Source: Pontibacter pamirensis (GTDB lineage: Bacteria; Bacteroidota; Bacteroidia; Cytophagales; Hymenobacteraceae). From it: DNA of 39,192 bases. Below the pieces are notes generated by a model, which was not told where the DNA came from, made no database searches, and saw nothing but the letters and a program-made list of their open reading frames with translations. Position numbers and translations under genes: made by a program. Each line of letters starts with the position of its first letter. Within the stretch, counting starts at the first letter, position 1. This document shows, in pieces, positions 1 to 8,331 of this stretch. The stretch is from NCBI RefSeq assembly GCF_010015475.1, contig NZ_SSNI01000050.1, forward strand, positions 1 through 39,192, in the 5' to 3' direction.

Positions 1-174
1 TGTTTGTGTGTAGAGCCGTAGTGCTTTTTGGGGTGCTAAACATTGAATAGCGGGTCAGCAGGTAACTAAGCTAAAAGACTGTGGAGTTTAAAAACTATAA
101 AGAAGAGGGAGTTTTGCTGTACAGAAATTTTTATTTTATACAGCGGCTTTAACCTATATAACTGACGTTATAGA

Positions 175-211
175 ACAGTAAAGGCTCCCCGTGATGAGGA
201 GCCTTTACTGT
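175..211. terminator. Bidirectional terminator-like hairpin
   Basis: Perfect 14-bp inverted repeat (ACAGTAAAGGCTCC pairing with GGAGCCTTTACTGT) with a 9-nt loop. It lies downstream of the histidine kinase on the minus strand and could end transcription from either side. The rest of positions 1-394 holds no gene that I recognise. Confidence 0.7.
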
Positions 212-394
212 TTATAGCTCATAAGCACGATTATGTTAAGGAAGAGTGAATGTGCTTGTCTAAAAAGTGTAGAACTTTTTAGCTGTTGTTGGAAGGCTGT
301 AGGCTCTTCGTCAACCGTATTCTCCAAGCTTGATTCAAGTGTTCAACGCATGAGCCGAAAGCGGGGAGCTTCACTTGCCTGCCAACACCAATGC

Positions 395-1630
395 TTACAG
401 CAATTCGACAAAGACAGTGGTGCCCGCATTTTCCTGGCTTTCGACCCACACTTTACCTCTGTGCTTGTCGATGATTTGTTTCACAATGTAAAGCCCCAAG
501 CCCGTTGTGGGCTCACCGTATGTTCCGATCCTCCTAGCCTTCGTGAACTTATCGAATACACTAGCCACTAACTCAGCCGGAATACCGATTCCGTTATCCT
601 GAACCAGCAGGACTGCTTTTTTCCCTTCCTTTTTCAGGTTTATGGTTACCTGCCCATTTCTATTGGTGAACTTCACGGCATTGGAGAGCAGATTCTCCAG
701 CACCCGCCTGAATTTATCCTGGTTAATACGGGCATACACGGGTTTCTCAGGAGAATGGAAAGTTACGCTGATGTCTTTCCTCCGGGCACCTATACTCAGG
801 TTGCTTAGGTGGAACTGAATGTAGGCTTTCAGGTCGGTTTCCTCCAACGCCTCATAAGTGGATTCTACTTCTCCTATCAGGAGCAGGTCATCGATAAGGG
901 CCAGTGCTTTATCGGAGGTATCCGAAATCAAACTGACATACGTAAAGTTTTGATCCTGCTTTCCCCGCTCTTTGGCCTGCAGCTCCTCCAGGTTCTCTTT
1001 CAGAAAACCGGCAGCCAGCTTGATATTGAAAAAAGGGGACTTTAAATCATGTGCGACCATATGCATAATCGTCTCCTGGTTATCATACAGCTTCTTGAGC
1101 TCCTGCTCCAAGGCTTTGCGCCTGTCGATGTCCTCTAGAATCGTAAAGCCCAGGGAAACGTCCTGGTCCCGGAAAAGAATGGACGTCACCTGGCACCAGA
1201 AGATGGAGCCGTCCTTCTTCACCAGGCAGGTTTCTATCTGAAAGGCAGGAATCTGCTCTTCCCAAAGCTTTGTCTGCAATACTTTCCAGTCATGGATAAA
1301 ATCAGGGTGTGCAAATTTAACAATCCGCGTGCCGATTAATTCGGCTTTACTGTAGCCCATCATCTGCTGCAAGGCCTCATTCACCTGTGTGATTCTCAGA
1401 TCCTGGGCAATGATCTTCTGGCCCAGGACGGACTGGTAGAATACGACTTCGAAACGGCTTTGGCTTTCTCGGTACCTTTCCTCAACATCCTCCTGCCTTT
1501 CGAGCTTGGCGAGGACCGCCGTATTCTCCGAGCGCAGTTGCTTGTTTGCTTCTTGCAAAGCCAGTATTTGAGCTTCGGGCGAAGTTTTGTTATTCTCGGA
1601 AGTATTCAGTTCTTTTTTTGAGTTGGGCAT
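395..1630 (-). CDS. PAS-domain sensor histidine kinase
   Basis: A 411-residue soluble-looking histidine kinase; no signal peptide or membrane segment is visible. Residues 18-60 are a Gln/Glu-rich probable coiled coil. A PAS domain follows at about 60-170, ending in the typical PAC phrase TILEDIDRRKALE. The phosphoacceptor box VAHDLKSPF puts the histidine at about residue 194. The N box (LLSNAVKF), G1 box (DNGIGIP) and G2 box (GLGLYIVKQI) of the HATPase_c domain fill the C-terminal third. It should autophosphorylate after a cytoplasmic signal sensed by PAS. No response regulator is adjacent, so it is an orphan kinase and its partner is unknown. Length and domain order are normal for Cytophagales PAS kinases. 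The ATG at 1630 is preceded by an AT-rich intergenic stretch. Confidence 0.93.
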   Translation of the reverse strand: MPNSKKELNTSENNKTSPEAQILALQEANKQLRSENTAVLAKLERQEDVEERYRESQSRFEVVFYQSVLGQKIIAQDLRITQVNEALQQMMGYSKAELIGTRIVKFAHPDFIHDWKVLQTKLWEEQIPAFQIETCLVKKDGSIFWCQVTSILFRDQDVSLGFTILEDIDRRKALEQELKKLYDNQETIMHMVAHDLKSPFFNIKLAAGFLKENLEELQAKERGKQDQNFTYVSLISDTSDKALALIDDLLLIGEVESTYEALEETDLKAYIQFHLSNLSIGARRKDISVTFHSPEKPVYARINQDKFRRVLENLLSNAVKFTNRNGQVTINLKKEGKKAVLLVQDNGIGIPAELVASVFDKFTKARRIGTYGEPTTGLGLYIVKQIIDKHRGKVWVESQENAGTTVFVELL

Positions 1631-1845
1631 ACATTGAAAATACTACATTAATTGGCTGCGACCTACATTTTATTTATGTTGTAGATGAAGGCAATCTCAG
1701 CTTTTCAAAAAAGGTGCCAAAACCCTTACCATCTCCAGGAGGCCGGAAAGGCGGTTTCGCTTATAACAGATCTTATGTAAAGTTCAGAGATTAATTACAC
1801 CTGTTGCTGAGCCGCTAAGGCCCAAAATGATTTGGAGAGGCCTGA

Positions 1846-4341
1846 TTATGATCCAACATCCTGCTTGAGTAAATAGGCCAGTGCTGTCTGCCGGGCGGCG
1901 GTGCTCTGTTTGTTCACCGCCAGTGCCAGCGCCTTTCTTGTCCCCACGAACACGGCCAGCTTCTTTGCCCTGGTGATGCCGGTGTAGATCAGGTTGCGGA
2001 ACAGCATGCCGAAGTGCTGCGTGACCACAGGGATGATGATGCTCTCAAACTCACTGCCCTGTGACTTGTGAATCGTGATGGCATAGGCCAAATCCAGCTC
2101 CAGCAAGTGCTCCTTTGTGTACCTTACTTCCTTTGCCTCCTTGCCTGCCCTGAAGCTCACCGACAGCTCCATTTCCTCGTTATCCACCTGGGCGATGGAG
2201 CCGATGTCCCCGTTGAACACGTTCAGGTCATAGTTGTTGCGCTTCTGGATCACCCGGTCCCCCTCCCGCAGCACCCTCCCCCCTATCAGTATTTGCGCTT
2301 TCCCTTCCCTTGCCGGGTTTATTTTCTCCTGGACTACCTTGTTGAGGTTGGCCGTTCCTAGGCTGCCCCTGGTCATGGGGGAGAGAATCTGTATCTCCGC
2401 CTCTTTGCCATGGTACCTGGGAATAATCGACTCATACAGCTTCTCGACCATTCCCACCGCTGAAAGGCCATAATGCAGCGAGGACCATGGATGGACCCGC
2501 TGCAGGACCTCCTTCAGCTCCTCACTGTGCCTGCGGGCCTGCAGCAGGGCCTCCAGGTCCACATGGCTGAACTTGTCGGGGATAGACAGGCTGCTGCCCT
2601 GCTGGTAGGGATCCGCCGCCGCGCCTTCCGTTGCACCCGCTGCGTTCCCGGCCGTCTCACCCGTCACTCTCTTGACTTTGGAGATGAACCTGAGTTGCTC
2701 GCTGGTGGCTTCCTCTGAGTCAATGAACAGGCAGTCTTTTTTCTCCTGCCATACTTGAGGCTTGTGAAAGGGAGACTCTATCCGGGGAACTTCCCCGCTG
2801 TTTATCTGGTGGGCATAGGAGATGATGAGCGACTCCTGCGCCTGCCGGAACACTTTCGTCAGCTTCAGGCATGGGACCACCCCCGATGCAATCATGTCCT
2901 TGAGCACATTGCCCGCTCCCACGGCAGGGAGTTGGTCGGCATCCCCTATCAGCACCAGCTGACCGTCAGCAGGCACCGCCCGGAGCAGAGAGGCAGCCAG
3001 GTGAACGTCGAGCATCGAGCACTCATCCACTATGAGCACATCGGTTTGCAGGGGCTCCTGCTCATTGCGCTTGAAGCCCCCTTTGGAAGGGTCCCACTCC
3101 AGCAGCCTGTGAATGGTCCTGGCCTCCACCCCGATCACCTCGCTCATGCGCTGTGCAGCCCTGCCGGTAGGGGCGGCCAACATGACTTTTTTGGCCATGA
3201 ACTGCAGAACACCTACCAGGGCCCGGGTGGTGGTGGTTTTCCCGCAACCCGGACCCCCGGTGAGGATGGAGAGGCGCCTGGTGGCTATTTGCAGCACGCT
3301 CTGGCGCTGCTCTTCGCTGAGGGTGATCTGGTGCAGCTGACAGAACACCTCCAGGTCCTGCTGCAGATGCTCTCTGTTAAGACTGATTTGGCGGCTGGCC
3401 AGCTGCCTGACCTTGGTGGCGATGTACTGCTCATCATAGTAGAGGGAGTGGGCATAAAAGCATTTCTGTGCCGTTCCCTCCTCATCGGGCAGCAGCCTTA
3501 CTTTTAGCTCTTCCTTTCTCTCCATCTCAAGAAGGTTTGCCTCAATGGCAGCGGCATCCATGAGGGACAGCAGTTCAGCCACCGCCTGTATGATCTGCTC
3601 CTGGGTCAGGTAGCAATGCCCCTCCTCTCTGGCGTTTTGCAGCACATGCGCAATGGCCGCCTGCAGACGCTGCGTGGAATCCTGCGCCAGGCCCAGGCTC
3701 AGGGCCACTTTGTCGGCAGAGAAGAAGCCGATGCCGTAGATGTCGGCGGCCAGGCGGTATGGGTTCGCCTTGACTATCTCGATGGCCTCATTGCCGTAGG
3801 TCTTGTAGATTTTGACGGCAAAGAGGGTGGAGATGCCGTGGGCCTGCAGAAACAGCATCACGTTCCTTATCTCCTGGTGCTCTACCCATGCTTTGCTGAT
3901 CATCTCCAGCTTGAGCTTTGCAATGCCCTCCACTTCGGTGAGCCTTCCTATGCTGCTCTCAAAGACATCCAGCGTTTTGTCCCCGAAGTGCCTGACGATC
4001 CTTTTCGCTGTCACCGGGCCCACTCCTTTGATTAAGCCCGAGCCCAGGTACTTTTCCAGCGCGTTGGCCGTGGCAGGCTTCCGCTCGATGACCCTGGAGG
4101 CTTTGAACTGCATGCCATAGCTGGGGTGCGTGGTCCACTCGCCGTAAAAGTCAACGGTGGCCCCGGCGAAGACCTTGGACTGGTGAACAATGACAGTGAG
4201 GTCCTCGTGGGGCCTTTGGAAGCTGTTTACCTTCAGCACAGAATAGCCGGTCTCCGCGCTATGGAAGGTGACGCGTTTGACGATGCCCGATAGCTTTTCC
4301 GGCTCAGCCGGAGTTTGTCTGTCAAGTGTCTGCATGTACAA
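1846..4341 (-). CDS. recD2: RecD2-like ATP-dependent DNA helicase
   Basis: An 831-residue superfamily 1B helicase of the RecD2/TraA-like family, which acts without RecB or RecC as a 5'-3' DNA unwinding enzyme. An N-terminal OB-like part and helix-hairpin-helix repeats (around GSGLIKGVGPVTAKRI, residues 100-116) precede the motor. Walker A is GGPGCGKTTTT at about 362, the Q-motif phrase LSEEQRQSV is at about 342, Walker B is VDECSMLD at about 439, and the motif III-like GDADQLPAVG follows. The C-terminal domain contains TIHKSQGSEF and the arginine-finger motif YTGITRAKK at about 790. A low-complexity Ala/Gly/Thr insert lies at about 580-610. Translation may start at the first Met or two codons later (4335). 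Next to a plasmid replication module it may serve replication or repair of the replicon, but the chromosomal version of this family is widespread. Confidence 0.93.
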   Translation of the reverse strand: MYMQTLDRQTPAEPEKLSGIVKRVTFHSAETGYSVLKVNSFQRPHEDLTVIVHQSKVFAGATVDFYGEWTTHPSYGMQFKASRVIERKPATANALEKYLGSGLIKGVGPVTAKRIVRHFGDKTLDVFESSIGRLTEVEGIAKLKLEMISKAWVEHQEIRNVMLFLQAHGISTLFAVKIYKTYGNEAIEIVKANPYRLAADIYGIGFFSADKVALSLGLAQDSTQRLQAAIAHVLQNAREEGHCYLTQEQIIQAVAELLSLMDAAAIEANLLEMERKEELKVRLLPDEEGTAQKCFYAHSLYYDEQYIATKVRQLASRQISLNREHLQQDLEVFCQLHQITLSEEQRQSVLQIATRRLSILTGGPGCGKTTTTRALVGVLQFMAKKVMLAAPTGRAAQRMSEVIGVEARTIHRLLEWDPSKGGFKRNEQEPLQTDVLIVDECSMLDVHLAASLLRAVPADGQLVLIGDADQLPAVGAGNVLKDMIASGVVPCLKLTKVFRQAQESLIISYAHQINSGEVPRIESPFHKPQVWQEKKDCLFIDSEEATSEQLRFISKVKRVTGETAGNAAGATEGAAADPYQQGSSLSIPDKFSHVDLEALLQARRHSEELKEVLQRVHPWSSLHYGLSAVGMVEKLYESIIPRYHGKEAEIQILSPMTRGSLGTANLNKVVQEKINPAREGKAQILIGGRVLREGDRVIQKRNNYDLNVFNGDIGSIAQVDNEEMELSVSFRAGKEAKEVRYTKEHLLELDLAYAITIHKSQGSEFESIIIPVVTQHFGMLFRNLIYTGITRAKKLAVFVGTRKALALAVNKQSTAARQTALAYLLKQDVGS

Positions 4342-4577
4342 GGATAGGTAAAGCTAAAGATACACTCACAGAAGCAGGAATACCAAGACCTTTTAGTGCA
4401 ACAAAAATGGCAGTTAGAAGGTCTCTAGCAGACGCTACTGTTGCATTGTTCCCACTATCAGAGGCAAAAGAGTGGCTATATCATAGTAGATTCTTATGTA
4501 AAACAAGGGACTTGAGAAGTTTCGTAAGTACAGAATTTACGGGAAGGCTTATAAAATCTGTTTTTTGTTGATTTGCA

Positions 4578-4640
4578 AACGTACATATATACATAACAGT
4601 GCAATTGCATAATTATGTAAATATGTATATTTGTATAGCT
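4578..4640. repeat. TACATAATTATGTA-type palindromes, partition-site candidate
   Basis: An AT-rich stretch with overlapping words TACATATATACATA, TGCATAATTATGTA and AATATGTATATT. The same family of words recurs at about 5089-5120, 6518-6575 and 7206-7270, on both sides of rep and parA. Such repeated short palindromes around a parA gene commonly form the centromere or the operator bound by a small DNA-binding partner. Assignment here rests only on repetition and position. Confidence 0.4.
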
Positions 4641-4880
4641 CAAGCAAGCTTTGAAGTGTTAGAATCCTGAGGGTTTCCTCAAGTGCAGTCCAGCAGAGTG
4701 AACATAATGATCTGTACTTACCCTAAATATATTTTGATTCTGCTTCATTCGATATGGTCTACAACTTGAACAGCATTCGAGGAAAGATAGATGGTGCAGC
4801 TGAGAAAGAAAACGTTCTTTCTTGTTTTACTAAGTTGGATATATGAAAAGTGGCTTGTGACCAATATTCTCCCAATTACA

Positions 4881-5095
4881 TATATAACGTGAACTCGGGA
4901 ATTAACCTTTGAAATTTCCGTTTCTGAGGCCTTCAACATTAGCATTTAACTGCTTCTTCATCTATTTAAGGAGATGGAGCCTCAAAACACTGATAAACAG
5001 CTAACTGCTTGTGTTTGATTGATAATTTTAACTGCGTATATATTATTGATTTACAGCTAATTAACTACTGATTAATTCCCGAGTTTACGTATATA
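4881..5095. repeat. Imperfect inverted repeat downstream of rep
   Basis: The segment at 4881-4905 (AACGTGAACTCGGGAATTAA at its core) recurs inverted at 5072-5095 (TTAATTCCCGAGTTTACG). The arms are about 24 bp, nearly perfect, and separated by about 165 bp of AT-rich DNA that repeats the words ACAGCTAACTG and ACAGCTAATTAACT. It lies just beyond the 3' end of the replication initiator gene. Function is not known. It could be part of the replication region or the edge of a past insertion. The wider gap 4342-5149 holds no convincing gene. Confidence 0.5.
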
Positions 5096-5149
5096 TACAT
5101 AATTATGTACATATGTAATTGGGTTTAAAAACAGGTTTTATAAGTGGCT

Positions 5150-6073
5150 TTAAATACCTAAAGTTGTTCGGAAGTATCCACCTGGATTATTTATGTCCTT
5201 CCGCCTGATAGCAATATCATATAAGCACTTATTTGCTTTTTTTCTAAGTTCTGTGCTGCTTAGGACAGTATTTACGAGATTGTTGTCAAGTATGCCAATC
5301 TCACGCATTCGATTCTTTAAAACTTCTGTTTCTCTATCCCCTTCTGATAATTCAAAAGGAATAACTGTCTGAAACTGTGCTACGTGTTTGATAGTGAAAT
5401 TAAGTTTGTGAATGCTTTTCCCCTTTTTTGCTGTTGTGTAGCTTATCCGAAGATCTGAATTCTCATTGATCTGTTTAATAGATGGCTCCAGCACATAGTC
5501 TTTAAATTGTCCCCATTGTTTATACTGCTCGGACTGTTTCCCTGATGGGTCTTTCAAATTAAGCCTAAATTTAAGCTGCTCTAGTTCATAGGATAGATAA
5601 CCAATATCCTTCCATCGAGAAAACTGCACATAAAGCCACTTTGCGTACTTAGATGTCATTGACAGCACGCAGAAAAGTTGAAAGCTAGTAAAGTTATTCT
5701 TCAGATCAACTAAGTACGGTTTTAACTCTTCTGCAATGGAGAGCTGAATACGCCCCTGCCCTTTCAGATATTTAGCACTTGACATCATGGATACTTGCAA
5801 TAGTCCATCTTCCTCCTCAATCTCAAATACCTTTCCTATTAAGCCATAGGTAGCATCTCTTAGTTGTTGGTAATTCCACTGACGACCAGTTAGATCCTCA
5901 ATTTCCCTTACACTTATATAATATTTTGTTTCGTTGCTATCACCTGGCTTGAGGCGTGACAGCATCATAAAATATATATCTAATTGAACAGCAGACAGCT
6001 CGTGTCTTGCATTTGTAATTACATTATGATGTCTGACCTGTAGTTGAGGCGCTTTAACTTCGTTCACTTCCAT
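5150..6073 (-). CDS. repB: Plasmid replication initiator, Rep_3 family
   Basis: A 307-residue protein matching the Rep_3 (RepB/RepA-like) initiator layout of two winged-helix domains. The first domain carries the typical opening HHNVITNARHELSAVQLDIYFMMLSRLK (residues 15-42). The second begins near SKYAKWLYVQFSRWKDIGYLSYELEQLKFRL (about 145-175), the region that contacts iterons in this family. It should bind the iteron array 60 bp upstream of its own start and open the origin; excess protein usually represses its own gene and couples origins. It is transcribed away from parA, with origin and partition sequences in between. The start at 6073 (MEVNEVKAPQLQ) is the only Met that keeps the whole first domain. 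Confidence 0.92.
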   Translation of the reverse strand: MEVNEVKAPQLQVRHHNVITNARHELSAVQLDIYFMMLSRLKPGDSNETKYYISVREIEDLTGRQWNYQQLRDATYGLIGKVFEIEEEDGLLQVSMMSSAKYLKGQGRIQLSIAEELKPYLVDLKNNFTSFQLFCVLSMTSKYAKWLYVQFSRWKDIGYLSYELEQLKFRLNLKDPSGKQSEQYKQWGQFKDYVLEPSIKQINENSDLRISYTTAKKGKSIHKLNFTIKHVAQFQTVIPFELSEGDRETEVLKNRMREIGILDNNLVNTVLSSTELRKKANKCLYDIAIRRKDINNPGGYFRTTLGI

Positions 6074-6136
6074 GAAGGGTAAATTAACAAAAAACAGATA
6101 TAAAAAACAGTATGGTTAATTATTTCTGTTTTTTAG

Positions 6137-6248
6137 CTTATGAAATCTGTTAGATGAACTTATGAAACCTGTTAGATGAACTTATGAAACCTGTTTTTTA
6201 GCTTATGAAACCTGTTTTTTGGCTTATGAAACCTGTTTTAAAACAGGT
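6137..6248. repeat. oriV: Iteron array and palindrome, predicted replication origin
   Basis: Five direct repeats with core CTTATGAAACCTGTT start at 6137, 6159, 6181, 6202 and 6223, a period of 21-22 bp (two DNA turns). The first copy has T for C (AAATCTGTT) and a partial copy precedes it. The last iteron merges into the perfect 18-bp palindrome ACCTGTTTTAAAACAGGT at 6231-6248. Related words in inverted orientation lie at about 5131 (ACAGGTTTTATAAG) and 6419 (ACAGATTTTATAAG). AT-rich DNA with three TACAAAT-like words follows. In Rep_3 replicons the direct repeats bind monomeric Rep for replication and an inverted copy binds dimeric Rep for repression; the palindrome fits the latter role. Confidence 0.85.
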
Positions 6249-6517
6249 GTAAGTTGTTGTGTAACAGCAAATTATAAGGATTACAAATAATACAAATAGT
6301 ACAAATATTCACAATTTGTGATATGATAAAAGGTATTTAAAGTGTTAAGTGGAGTAAGTATAATAAAGCCCAAAAAGCAAGTCAAAAAGTTTTTAAAAAG
6401 AGATGAAGCTCGCGCGCAAAAAACAGATTTTATAAGTCCTTTATATTGTCATACTACTTTAGTTTCTATGGCTGCTAACCACTGACTGGAAATAATAAGG
6501 TGTTAGATTAAAAATTT

Positions 6518-6575
6518 ATTATGTATTTACATACTATTGTAATTATGTAAATACATAAATATGTAATATTAGATT
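6518..6575. promoter_or_regulatory. Palindromic sites upstream of parA
   Basis: Repeated words TTATGTATTTACATA, AATTATGTAAATACATAAAT and ATGTAAT lie 35-90 bp before the parA start. They belong to the same TTATGTA/TACATAA family found downstream of parA at 7206-7270. The position fits an operator and possibly a centromere bound by the small protein encoded at 7301-7540, by analogy with ParF/ParG-type modules. Confidence 0.5.
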
Positions 6576-6608
6576 TGCAAAAAACTATTTTTATGTATTA
6601 TTTTAGGT

Positions 6609-7214
6609 ATGGCAAAGATTATCACTGTTGCGCACCAAAAAGGTGGTGTCGGAAAGAGCACATTAGCCTTAAATTTGGCTACATGTTTCCAAGAACAAAT
6701 TAATGTAGCGTTAGTGGATATCGATTTACAAGGTAGTATATCTGACCTTAGAGAAGACTTTCCAAAACTACATATTATAACTGAAGATAGATTTGATCAA
6801 ATACAACAGCTAAGTCATGATCTGATCATTATTGATACACCGCCTTACTTATCTAATCGTCTCCCTGAGCTATTCTTGATATCGGATTTTGTTCTGGTAC
6901 CAACAAAAGCAGGATTCTTTGATGTCATGGCAATTCGCTCCACATTACATTTGATAGAAGAGGCTAAGAAGAAGCGACAAGGGTTACAAGCAGGTATAGT
7001 CTTCAACATGATTAAGCACCGGTCAGGAATAACAGGTGAAGTGCAAGAGTTGCTATCGCATTTTGACACTCCTGTTCTAAGTACAATGGTACATGATAGA
7101 GTAAGCTTTGCTAGATCACCCTTAACAGGTGGTGTGTTAACCAGTGAAGATACAAAGGCAATAGATGAAATTACATCACTTGCTGAAGAGATTGTGAATT
7201 CTATAAGTACATAA
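6609..7214 (+). CDS. parA: ParA-family partition ATPase
   Basis: A 201-residue ParA/MinD-type ATPase of the short class (no N-terminal helix-turn-helix). The deviant Walker A is HQKGGVGKSTLALNLA at residues 9-24, with the signature lysine in KGGVGKS. Walker A' is VALVDIDLQGSISD at about 36-50 and Walker B is LIIIDTPP at about 71-78. It should bind the nucleoid in its ATP form and move plasmid copies with a DNA-binding partner. It is followed after 86 bp by the small gene at 7301, the likely partner. Short ParA proteins lacking a DNA-binding domain usually leave autoregulation to the partner, consistent with the palindromes upstream. Codon use is AT-rich like rep, and different from the GC-richer flanks. 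Confidence 0.93.
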   Translation: MAKIITVAHQKGGVGKSTLALNLATCFQEQINVALVDIDLQGSISDLREDFPKLHIITEDRFDQIQQLSHDLIIIDTPPYLSNRLPELFLISDFVLVPTKAGFFDVMAIRSTLHLIEEAKKKRQGLQAGIVFNMIKHRSGITGEVQELLSHFDTPVLSTMVHDRVSFARSPLTGGVLTSEDTKAIDEITSLAEEIVNSIST

Positions 7215-7270
7215 TTATAGTTTTGTTTTATTATGTAATTATGTACTTACATAATTACATATATTTGTAG
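7206..7270. repeat. TACATAATTATGTA-type repeats between parA and its partner gene
   Basis: Contains TACATAATTAT, ATTATGTAATTATGTACT and TACATAATTACATATA in a row, overlapping the end of parA. It matches the sites at 4578-4640, 5089-5120 and 6518-6575. A partition site or operator is the simplest reading. Confidence 0.45.
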
Positions 7271-7300
7271 ATATTTAAAAACCAGCACAAAATCTGAGAA

Positions 7301-7540
7301 ATGGCAATTGATAAAGACAAACTTGCAGGGATGGCAAACAAGCTGAAGTCTGATAAGCCTAAAACACCTATACAAGAAGTAAGTCCTGTTAAGTTAAAAG
7401 AAGTAAGCAAAGAAGATACTGCACAACTTAATGTTTGGATTCCTAAGGGATTAATCAAAAGAATGAAGGTCCATGCACTAGAGCAGGAGTTATCTTTGAA
7501 AGATATCACTATCAAAGCCTTGGAAAGCTATCTTAAATAG
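7301..7540 (+). CDS. Small ParG/CopG-like partition partner
   Basis: A 79-residue protein. The N-terminal half is Lys/Pro-rich and probably disordered (MAIDKDKLAGMANKLKSDK). The C-terminal 40 residues, with LNVWIPKGLIKRMKVHALEQ followed by ELSLKDITIKALESYL, have the beta-strand then two-helix pattern of ribbon-helix-helix proteins. This is the layout of ParG-type centromere-binding proteins and of small plasmid RHH proteins found after parA in Bacteroidota. It likely dimerises, binds the TACATAATTATGTA-like sites, represses parA and stimulates the ATPase. The family assignment rests on pattern and context, not on an alignment. A hairpin overlaps its stop codon. Confidence 0.75.
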   Translation: MAIDKDKLAGMANKLKSDKPKTPIQEVSPVKLKEVSKEDTAQLNVWIPKGLIKRMKVHALEQELSLKDITIKALESYLK

Positions 7541-7558
7541 CTAATATTTTAAGATAGC
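7527..7558 (+). terminator. Hairpin at the end of the par operon
   Basis: GCTATCTTAAA pairs with TTTTAAGATAGC across a short loop. The left arm overlaps the last codons and stop of the small partition gene. There is no long T tract, so it is a weak intrinsic terminator or an mRNA-stabilising end. The 140 bp after it hold nothing I recognise. Confidence 0.5.
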
Positions 7559-7698
7559 ATATTTTATATCGCAATTGTTTATGTGTTCAGTTGATATGCA
7601 CATAAACTGTTTGTTGAACTTTCAATTGACAGTATATCATGTACTAAACATACTAGTTATGACTTGCCGATAAATGGTTCGTTAGTGGTTAATAATAA

Positions 7699-8028
7699 AT
7701 GATTCAATTACGTGAGTTTCGGCAGTATAGTAGGAGAGAGGTCCTAAAGAGGTATAGGAAATTACGGCATGTTAGAGACAACAAGTCTTACTTCCTGTAC
7801 CTCATTTTTGACTCTGGCACCTGCGTCTATGTTGGCGAGACCAGCAACATCTTCTGGAGAGTCATCAAGCACAAAGACAAGTGCGCTGATGGATCAATGA
7901 TTTACCTTCAGGAGTACCAGGACAAGGAGGAGGTGCTTAAGCTAGAGAAGCACTACATCCGCATGCTCAAACCAAAGTTCAACAACCGATACTGCCAAAT
8001 AAACCAACTGGAGCTCTTTCAGCCCTGA
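7699..8028 (+). CDS. GIY-YIG domain protein
   Basis: A 109-residue protein almost entirely made of a GIY-YIG nuclease fold. The domain starts at YFLYLIFDSGTCVYVGETSNIFWRVIKH (about 32-58), where YLI and VYVGET stand for the GIY and YIG strands. A conserved Arg (in FWRVIKH) and a downstream Glu (KLEKHYIRMLKPKFNNR) follow at the expected spacing. Stand-alone GIY-YIG proteins of this size cover homing-like endonucleases and poorly understood plasmid genes, so the cellular role is open. It sits 160 bp after the partition operon, and the GC content rises within this gene, suggesting a junction between the plasmid backbone and other material. Confidence 0.8.
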   Translation: MIQLREFRQYSRREVLKRYRKLRHVRDNKSYFLYLIFDSGTCVYVGETSNIFWRVIKHKDKCADGSMIYLQEYQDKEEVLKLEKHYIRMLKPKFNNRYCQINQLELFQP

Positions 8029-8065
8029 TTGAGCAGTTCGCTCGTATACACTGTAAAAGCACCTG

Positions 8066-8326
8066 ATGATAGACTTCCACTCCTTCCATTGCCTCCCGCG
8101 GGACACCAGGGCCGAGCTCGTCTGGCAGCACGGGGCGTTTCTGACCATGCGCGATGAGAGGGGCTGCAGAATGGCCCTCTACCACATGGGTGCGTTCTTT
8201 GCCGAGGTGTGGTATTCACACACGGACAACCGCATCTTGACCATCCGGGGGACCAGGGGCCGTAGCTGCCTAGAGCCTTACCTGGAGAGAATTGACCTGG
8301 AGGCACTGATGAGAGAGGAACAGTAA
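8066..8326 (+). CDS. Small unknown protein, member of a three-copy family
   Basis: An 86-residue protein of unknown function. It aligns over its length with the products at 24335-24577 and 28579-28821. Shared positions include a W..G.FL block near residue 20, the strongest block ALYH.G.FF.E..Y at about 37-50, and L.EPYLE.I.L near the end. The composition (many aromatic residues, no membrane segment) suggests a small globular cytoplasmic protein. The other two copies converge on a serine resolvase or its remnant, while this one sits between a GIY-YIG gene and another unknown gene (8332), with only 5 bp to the latter. It is the most divergent copy and has a longer C-terminus. Confidence 0.75.
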   Translation: MIDFHSFHCLPRDTRAELVWQHGAFLTMRDERGCRMALYHMGAFFAEVWYSHTDNRILTIRGTRGRSCLEPYLERIDLEALMREEQ

Positions 8327-8331
8327 ACCAT

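Noticed and set aside
2755..3507. 250-residue open frame on the plus strand
   Set aside because: It lies wholly antisense to the helicase gene, whose motifs are complete. Its His/Gln/Leu-rich composition is typical of a shadow frame.
4326..4571. 81-residue plus-strand frame overlapping the helicase start
   Set aside because: No family features, no initiation context, and it runs through likely promoter DNA of the helicase gene.
4745..4945. 66-residue minus-strand frame
   Set aside because: AT-rich DNA near origin repeats gives chance frames; composition is not convincing and the 5' part overlaps the inverted repeat.
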